Shown: positions 5,716 through 9,929 of the stretch, one piece after another
Numbering within the stretch: the stretch's first letter is position 1
Layout of the letters: each line of letters begins with the position of its first letter
Source: an uncultured Clostridia bacterium
GTDB taxonomy: Bacteria; Bacillota; Clostridia; TANB77; CAG-508
Direction of reading: 5' to 3'
Assembly: GCA_944386335.1 (NCBI GenBank)
Contig: CALXAQ010000057.1
Location: 1-9,929, forward strand
Length of the DNA stretch: 9,929 bases
Translations under genes and position numbers: made by a program
Notes under the pieces: generated by a model
What the model saw: the letters and a program-made list of their open reading frames with translations, nothing else
Told to the model about the DNA's origin: nothing
Database searches by the model: none

Positions 5716-6531
5716 ATGAAAATATCAATTATCACAGCAACATTTCAATCAGCCAATACGGTAAAAGACACATTAGAGTCTGTATTAGGACAAACTTATT
5801 CTAATTTTGAACATATTATTGTAGATGGAGACTCTAAAGATAATACTATGGATATTGTAAAAACATATGAAGAAAAGTATAGAGGTCGTTTAAAATATAT
5901 TTCTGAAAAAGATACAGGAATATATGATGCTATGAATAAGGGAATTAGGATGGCAACAGGAGATATCATTGGCATTTTAAATTCAGATGATAAATATGCT
6001 CATCAAGATGTTTTGCAAGAAATTATAAATTGCTTTGAAAAAACACACTGTGATGGGACTTATGGGAATCTCATTTTTATGGATGCTGAAACAATGACAA
6101 AGCCACAAAGAATATGGAGATCAAAAAAAGGAAAAATGGAACAAGGATGGATACCTGCACATCCTACTTTGTATTTGAAAAAAGAAGTATATGATAAAAT
6201 AGGACAATTTAATTTAGCCTATCGTATTGTGGCAGACTACGACTTTATGGTTCGCATGCTAAAAGATGAAACAATTCGTTTATCTTATATTGATGATGAT
6301 TTAGTTTATATGCGTGTAGGAGGCGTTAGTACAGATGGTATAAAAGGTTATTATAAAAATTTGAAAGAATCTCATAAAGTTTTAGTGAACAATCAAATAG
6401 CACATCCGTATTATGTTGATTTTAGAAGATGTATTAAAACAATAGGACAAATGTTTAAAAAATCTGAAAAAGTACACTATTCTTCGTCTAATCTATTACA
6501 AAACAAAGAAGAAAAAATGGTAAAAAGTTAA
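5716..6531 (+). CDS. Family 2 glycosyltransferase (WcaA/WcaE-like, cytoplasmic)
   Basis: A 271-residue GT-A enzyme starting with SIITATFQSANTV. Then come the nucleotide-binding VDGDSKDNT (D37, D39), a SEKDTGIYDAMNKG segment (63-76) and the metal-binding NSDD (89-92). A further HPTLYLKKEVYDKIG stretch and an ADYDFMVRM segment follow; in this subgroup they lie in the acceptor side and hold the putative catalytic acid. Length and motifs fit soluble sugar transferases of exopolysaccharide clusters that extend a lipid-linked chain at the cytoplasmic face. No transmembrane helix is seen. TAGGAGA with about six bases of spacing supports the ATG. It is the first gene of the second operon, 20 bases from the next likely start. 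The sugar specificity cannot be assigned. Confidence 0.88.
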   Translation: MKISIITATFQSANTVKDTLESVLGQTYSNFEHIIVDGDSKDNTMDIVKTYEEKYRGRLKYISEKDTGIYDAMNKGIRMATGDIIGILNSDDKYAHQDVLQEIINCFEKTHCDGTYGNLIFMDAETMTKPQRIWRSKKGKMEQGWIPAHPTLYLKKEVYDKIGQFNLAYRIVADYDFMVRMLKDETIRLSYIDDDLVYMRVGGVSTDGIKGYYKNLKESHKVLVNNQIAHPYYVDFRRCIKTIGQMFKKSEKVHYSSSNLLQNKEEKMVKS

Positions 6532-6551
6532 AATAAGTGGGGGAGAAAAAT

Positions 6552-8438
6552 ATGCTAGCAGTATTACTTATGTTTATGATAGTATTTTCTATAGCAAGTG
6601 CTATTACCATACGTTTTCATTGGAAACAAGAAAATTCTATCCTAACAGTATTTTTAGGTATAGGACTATTGCTATATATATTAGGATTAATAAATTATAT
6701 GCTAGTTGCTATTTATATTGTAATAGCATTAGCAATAATAGCTTTTATTTATACAATTATTAGTATTATAAAGAAACAAGTAGCCATAGAGGAAATTTTT
6801 ACAGTAGGAGTTTTATTTTATATGGCATTATTAATGTTGAATAGTATCCTTTTAAATAATACTTATTACACGCAATGGGATGAATTTTCGCATTGGGGTC
6901 CTAATTTAAAAGCAATGGTAAATTACAATACATTTTGGGCAAATAAAGTGTATGATGGCATCCATGTAGTATATCAGCCACTAGCTGGTATTATAGAGTA
7001 CTTATTTTGCTATTTAAATGGAGGATTTGCAGAAGATGTGTCTTATATGGCAATAAATAGTTTTATCATTACTTTACTATTACCTTTATATCGACATTTA
7101 ACCTATAGAAATAAGGATTTTATCAAAGGTGCTTTTATAAGCTTTATAGTATATTGTCTTATCTATATTTTTGGTTTTTGCTTAAATAGTATTTATATTG
7201 ATTTATTACTTGCCGTATTATTTGCTATTAGTATGCTATATAGTTATTGGCAAGAGGAAAAAGAAGATTTACTAATAGCTTTTTTGCTACTAATTAGTAT
7301 GGTTTTATTAAAGGATACAGGATTATTGTTTGCGGGGATTGTGCTATTACAGTTGTTTATTCAAAATATATTAGTGCCTGTTATTAAGCAAAAAAAAATA
7401 AAAAAAGAAAATACAAAGAAGTTTTTAGTTTTGTGTATGATATTGGTAATTTTACTAGTAACTTATGGAACATGGAAATTTTACTGCAAAGCTAATGGAA
7501 AAGTTTTAGATGATAGGCATGATAAAAATGCAATTACTCAAATAGACATAGGGGAATATATAAAAGGAGTATTACAAGTAGGAAATCGAGAGGAAAAGAT
7601 AGATTCTATCGCAAAATCTTTCTATGAAGCTTTAAATGGTACAGAGTTAGTAAACATTCCATTTGCAAAAACTGCTGTTGGATTATTAGTACTTTGCAAT
7701 ATAATAGCTATTTTATTATATATAACAACAAAAGATAAAAAAATAAAGTATAAAATAGTTAGTATAATGATTGCTATGAATGTTGGTTTTGTGTTATATT
7801 GTTTATTGTTAATGGCAACTTACATGTTTGCGTTTACAGAGACAGAAGGAAGATCACTTGCTAGCTATGCAAGATATATGAATACCTACTTTATGTCTTG
7901 GTTAATAATATCAGTAGCCATGTTACAAAAAATAAGAAGAGAAAAAGTAACTGTACTCGTACTTATTACTTTGATATGCTTAAGTAGTAGCAATATTTTA
8001 GAAATAATGCATCCAGTAGAAAAAGGTGTATCTGGTGTTCCAGAGGAAATAAAACAAAAAGCACAATTTGTTACAGAAAATGTGAATCTAGAAGATAAAG
8101 TATATTTAATTTATCAGAATATAGGTAGTAGAGGAGATTTTCACCTTTTACGCTATAGCATTGCTCCTATTGTAACTAATTTACTATATGAATGGAATTT
8201 AGGTAATCCTTACTTTAAGGGGGATATTTGGACTTATAATATTACTGTAGAAGAATGGGAGCAAATTTTAAAAAGTCAAGAATATGATTATGTATTTATT
8301 GCTAGAACCGATGATAGAATGCAGCAAGAATATGGTAGTATATTTGAAGAAGGAACAGATTTTGAAAATCTAGAAAATCATTTGTTTAAAGTAGTAGAAA
8401 AAGAAGATAGTAAGATAGAATTACAGTTATATAGATAA
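6552..8438 (+). CDS. Polytopic membrane protein, probable GT-C-type glycosyltransferase
   Basis: About 628 residues with roughly a dozen hydrophobic helices in the first ~470 residues and a hydrophilic C-terminal domain of ~145. After the early helices an external loop carries QWDEFSHWGPNLK (D110, E111, H114, W115). An acidic pair in the first large external loop is the usual mark of GT-C enzymes (PMT, ArnT, STT3-like) that take sugar from a polyprenyl phosphate. The C-terminal part would face outside and resembles the extracytoplasmic domain of such transferases, without a motif I can name. Start: GTG 6537 is in frame, but GGGGGAGA (6539-6546) fits ATG 6552. An A9 run (7390-7398) lies in a Lys-rich cytoplasmic loop. 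It is followed 21 bases later by a GtrB-like gene, the expected donor maker. A Wzy-like polymerase is a weaker alternative. Confidence 0.75.
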   Translation: MLAVLLMFMIVFSIASAITIRFHWKQENSILTVFLGIGLLLYILGLINYMLVAIYIVIALAIIAFIYTIISIIKKQVAIEEIFTVGVLFYMALLMLNSILLNNTYYTQWDEFSHWGPNLKAMVNYNTFWANKVYDGIHVVYQPLAGIIEYLFCYLNGGFAEDVSYMAINSFIITLLLPLYRHLTYRNKDFIKGAFISFIVYCLIYIFGFCLNSIYIDLLLAVLFAISMLYSYWQEEKEDLLIAFLLLISMVLLKDTGLLFAGIVLLQLFIQNILVPVIKQKKIKKENTKKFLVLCMILVILLVTYGTWKFYCKANGKVLDDRHDKNAITQIDIGEYIKGVLQVGNREEKIDSIAKSFYEALNGTELVNIPFAKTAVGLLVLCNIIAILLYITTKDKKIKYKIVSIMIAMNVGFVLYCLLLMATYMFAFTETEGRSLASYARYMNTYFMSWLIISVAMLQKIRREKVTVLVLITLICLSSSNILEIMHPVEKGVSGVPEEIKQKAQFVTENVNLEDKVYLIYQNIGSRGDFHLLRYSIAPIVTNLLYEWNLGNPYFKGDIWTYNITVEEWEQILKSQEYDYVFIARTDDRMQQEYGSIFEEGTDFENLENHLFKVVEKEDSKIELQLYR

Positions 8439-8459
8439 ACAGAAAGGGACGTGATAAAA

Positions 8460-9413
8460 ATGGAAAAAATAGCAGTACTGATTCCTTGTTATAATGAAGA
8501 ACTAACAGTTGAAAAAGTAATAAAAGATTTTAGAAGAGAGTTACCAAAAGCAGAAATTTATGTGTATGATAATAATTCTAAAGATAAGACTGCTCAAATA
8601 GCAAGGGAAAATGGAGCTGTTGTAAAACATGAATATAAACAAGGAAAAGGAAATGTAGTAAGGAGCATGTTTTCAGATATAGATGCAGATCTTTATATTA
8701 TGGTAGATGGAGATGATACTTACCCAGCAGAAGCGGTACATACATTAATAGACCCAGTAAGACGAGGAGAAGCAGATATGTGTATAGGAGATAGATTGTC
8801 TAATGGAACTTATCAAAAAGAAAATAAAAGATTATTCCACGAATTTGGCAATAATATTGTAAGGGGAAGTATTAATTTCTTGTTTGGAAGCAAATTAAAA
8901 GACATTATGACAGGATATCGCGTATTTAATAAAAAATTTGTAAAAAATATGCCAGTTATGTCTGCTAAATTTGAGATAGAGACAGAAATGTCATTATATG
9001 CACTAGATAAAAGATTTGTTATTAAAGAAATTCCTATTGTATATAGAGATAGACCAGAGGGAAGTTTTTCAAAATTAAATACAATTAAAGATGGTTGCAA
9101 AGTGATAAAGACTATTATAAAAATGTTAAAAAATTATCATCCTTTTCGCTTTTATACAGGAGTAGCTGCTATTTTCTTTTTACTAGGACTATTAGTGGGT
9201 TTGCCAGTAGTAGTAGAATTCTTCAAAACAGATTATATTACGAAAGTGCCTTCGGCAGTATTGGCAACAGGACTTATGATTATTGCGGTATTGGCAGAAC
9301 AATGTGGTATTATTTTGGAAACTGTGGTAAGAGTGAATAGAGAAAATTATGAATTGAACTTATTACGCTATACACAAATAGAAGAATTAAAAAGACGAAA
9401 GGAACATGAATAA
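8460..9413 (+). CDS. GtrB-like polyprenyl-phosphate glycosyltransferase with two C-terminal membrane helices
   Basis: A 317-residue family 2 enzyme. The catalytic part has IPCYNEE (8-14), a VYDNNSKDKT loop (D37), a VDGDDTYP metal site (D83, D85, D86), DIMTGYRVFN, and the FEIETEMS stretch usual in DPM1/GtrB-type enzymes. Two hydrophobic helices follow (about residues 230-256 and 265-290), the architecture of GtrB and ArnC, which place a sugar on undecaprenyl phosphate. Start: GTG 8451 is also in frame, but AAAGGG (8443-8448) is too close to it and about 11 bases from ATG 8460, which is preferred. It lies between a GT-C protein and an SMR-like protein, consistent with making the lipid-linked donor for the former. 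It differs clearly from the shorter enzyme at 1764-2477, so two distinct lipid-linked sugars are likely. Confidence 0.88.
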   Translation: MEKIAVLIPCYNEELTVEKVIKDFRRELPKAEIYVYDNNSKDKTAQIARENGAVVKHEYKQGKGNVVRSMFSDIDADLYIMVDGDDTYPAEAVHTLIDPVRRGEADMCIGDRLSNGTYQKENKRLFHEFGNNIVRGSINFLFGSKLKDIMTGYRVFNKKFVKNMPVMSAKFEIETEMSLYALDKRFVIKEIPIVYRDRPEGSFSKLNTIKDGCKVIKTIIKMLKNYHPFRFYTGVAAIFFLLGLLVGLPVVVEFFKTDYITKVPSAVLATGLMIIAVLAEQCGIILETVVRVNRENYELNLLRYTQIEELKRRKEHE

Positions 9414-9442
9414 AAAACATGGTAGATAGGAGAAAAAGAGTA

Positions 9443-9793
9443 ATGCAATATGTACTAGTAGCGATTTATATCGTTTTAACTATATCAGGATTGATTCTAA
9501 TAAAAAAAGGTGGAAATCCAGGAACAGTAAATGTAAATAATGGAGAAATTCATTTGGGAATGAATTTAATTAGCTTAGTGGGATTTATTTGCTATATTTG
9601 TAGTTTCCTTTTATATACAAGAATAGTGGTTATGTTTGATTTAAGTTATATTACACCAATTTGTACTGGTATTACACAAGTACTTATTTTAGTGGCTTCG
9701 TATTTTGCTTTTCAAGAACAAATTAGTAAACAAGGTATTATTGGAGCTTCACTAGTTATTATAGGCGTTATAATTATGAATTGGAAAAAGTAG
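9443..9793 (+). CDS. SMR/ArnE-like small membrane protein, probable lipid-linked sugar flippase subunit
   Basis: A 116-residue protein with four hydrophobic helices. Helix 1 ends in SGLILIKKG, helix 3 has YITPICTGITQVLI, then FQEQIS, and a last helix with IIGASLVIIGVII ends in a basic tail. This is the fold and length of the small multidrug resistance/EamA group, within which ArnE and ArnF flip undecaprenyl-phosphate aminoarabinose. Helix 1 lacks the membrane-embedded Glu (Glu14 of EmrE) that drug/proton antiporters need, which favours the glycolipid-flipping subgroup. Start: ATG 9419 is in frame, but TAGGAGA (9427-9433) lies after it and serves ATG 9443 at ten bases. It directly follows a GtrB-like transferase, the usual partner of such flippases. 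A partner subunit may lie outside the window. Confidence 0.78.
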   Translation: MQYVLVAIYIVLTISGLILIKKGGNPGTVNVNNGEIHLGMNLISLVGFICYICSFLLYTRIVVMFDLSYITPICTGITQVLILVASYFAFQEQISKQGIIGASLVIIGVIIMNWKK

Positions 9794-9831
9794 AAAAACA
9801 TCATTCAAAAACTAATGAATAGGAGGAGCAA

Positions 9832-9929
9832 ATGACGTACCCTTATAAAGTATCTATAGTAGCTTTGGTATATAATTTACAAGAATATTTGCCAAGATGT
9901 TTAGATGCACTTGTAGCACAAACTTTGCA
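9832..9929 (+). CDS. N-terminus of a family 2 glycosyltransferase (3' part outside window)
   Basis: AGGAGG (9821-9826) with five bases of spacing precedes ATG 9832, and the frame stays open to the window edge (32 full codons). The start of the protein has KVSIVALVYNLQEYLPRCLD followed by LVAQT, the classic opening of family 2 transferases (SIV..YN.E.YL..CL.SL..QT). Note VALVYN where PVYN is more usual. It lies 38 bases after the SMR-like gene in the same operon. Domain content beyond the first strand and helix, and hence substrate, cannot be judged. Confidence 0.85.
   Translation, partial: MTYPYKVSIVALVYNLQEYLPRCLDALVAQTL

Noticed and set aside
8813..9100. 95-codon frame on the - strand
   Set aside because: It is antisense to the GtrB-like gene and has no motif.
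9095..9340. 81-codon + strand frame inside the GtrB-like gene
   Set aside because: It is an out-of-frame reading across the two C-terminal helices.

Overview
This AT-rich window (roughly one third G+C by eye) uses AGA, ATA and TTA codons heavily, has strong AGGAG-type ribosome binding sites and carries every recognisable gene on the + strand. That suggests a low-GC Gram-positive bacterium, most likely a Clostridia member; species cannot be told from the sequence. The theme is surface glycan or cell-wall polysaccharide assembly, with one exported lysozyme-like protein in the middle. No transposase, RNA gene or CRISPR array was seen.

Layout. (1) Positions 1-125 are the C-terminal tail of a family 2 glycosyltransferase. 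(2) Positions 178-2844 are a tight three-gene set: a DUF2142 multi-pass membrane protein (likely GT-C fold), a soluble or peripheral DPM1/GtrB-like glycosyltransferase, and a small DUF2304 membrane protein. It ends at an intrinsic terminator (2852-2886). (3) Positions 2936-5407 encode a secreted protein with a signal peptide, five ~114-residue repeats and a C-terminal GH25 muramidase domain. Its extended -10 promoter overlaps the preceding terminator. (4) Positions 5408-5715 are a gene-poor 308-base stretch with two inverted repeats, a possible 19-codon ORF, a strong terminator (5582-5625) and a promoter (5657-5685). (5) Positions 5716-9929 form a second operon: a family 2 glycosyltransferase, a multi-pass GT-C-like protein, a GtrB-like glycosyltransferase with two C-terminal membrane helices, an SMR/ArnE-like four-helix protein, and the start of another family 2 glycosyltransferase.

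How the genes may work together (inference). Both operons contain the parts of a three-component extracytoplasmic glycosylation pathway. In such a pathway a GT-A enzyme charges a polyprenyl phosphate with a sugar at the inner face, a small membrane protein assists or flips it, and a GT-C enzyme transfers the sugar to a glycan outside. Set 1 is DUF2142 + GT + DUF2304; set 2 is GT-C + GT + SMR-like. The other family 2 enzymes would build the glycan backbone in the cytoplasm. The GH25 protein probably acts on peptidoglycan in the same envelope, and its repeats may bind the wall or the glycan. The most noteworthy oddity is a run of 13 T inside the DUF2142 gene, right after its conserved PDE..H motif, which could allow on/off switching.
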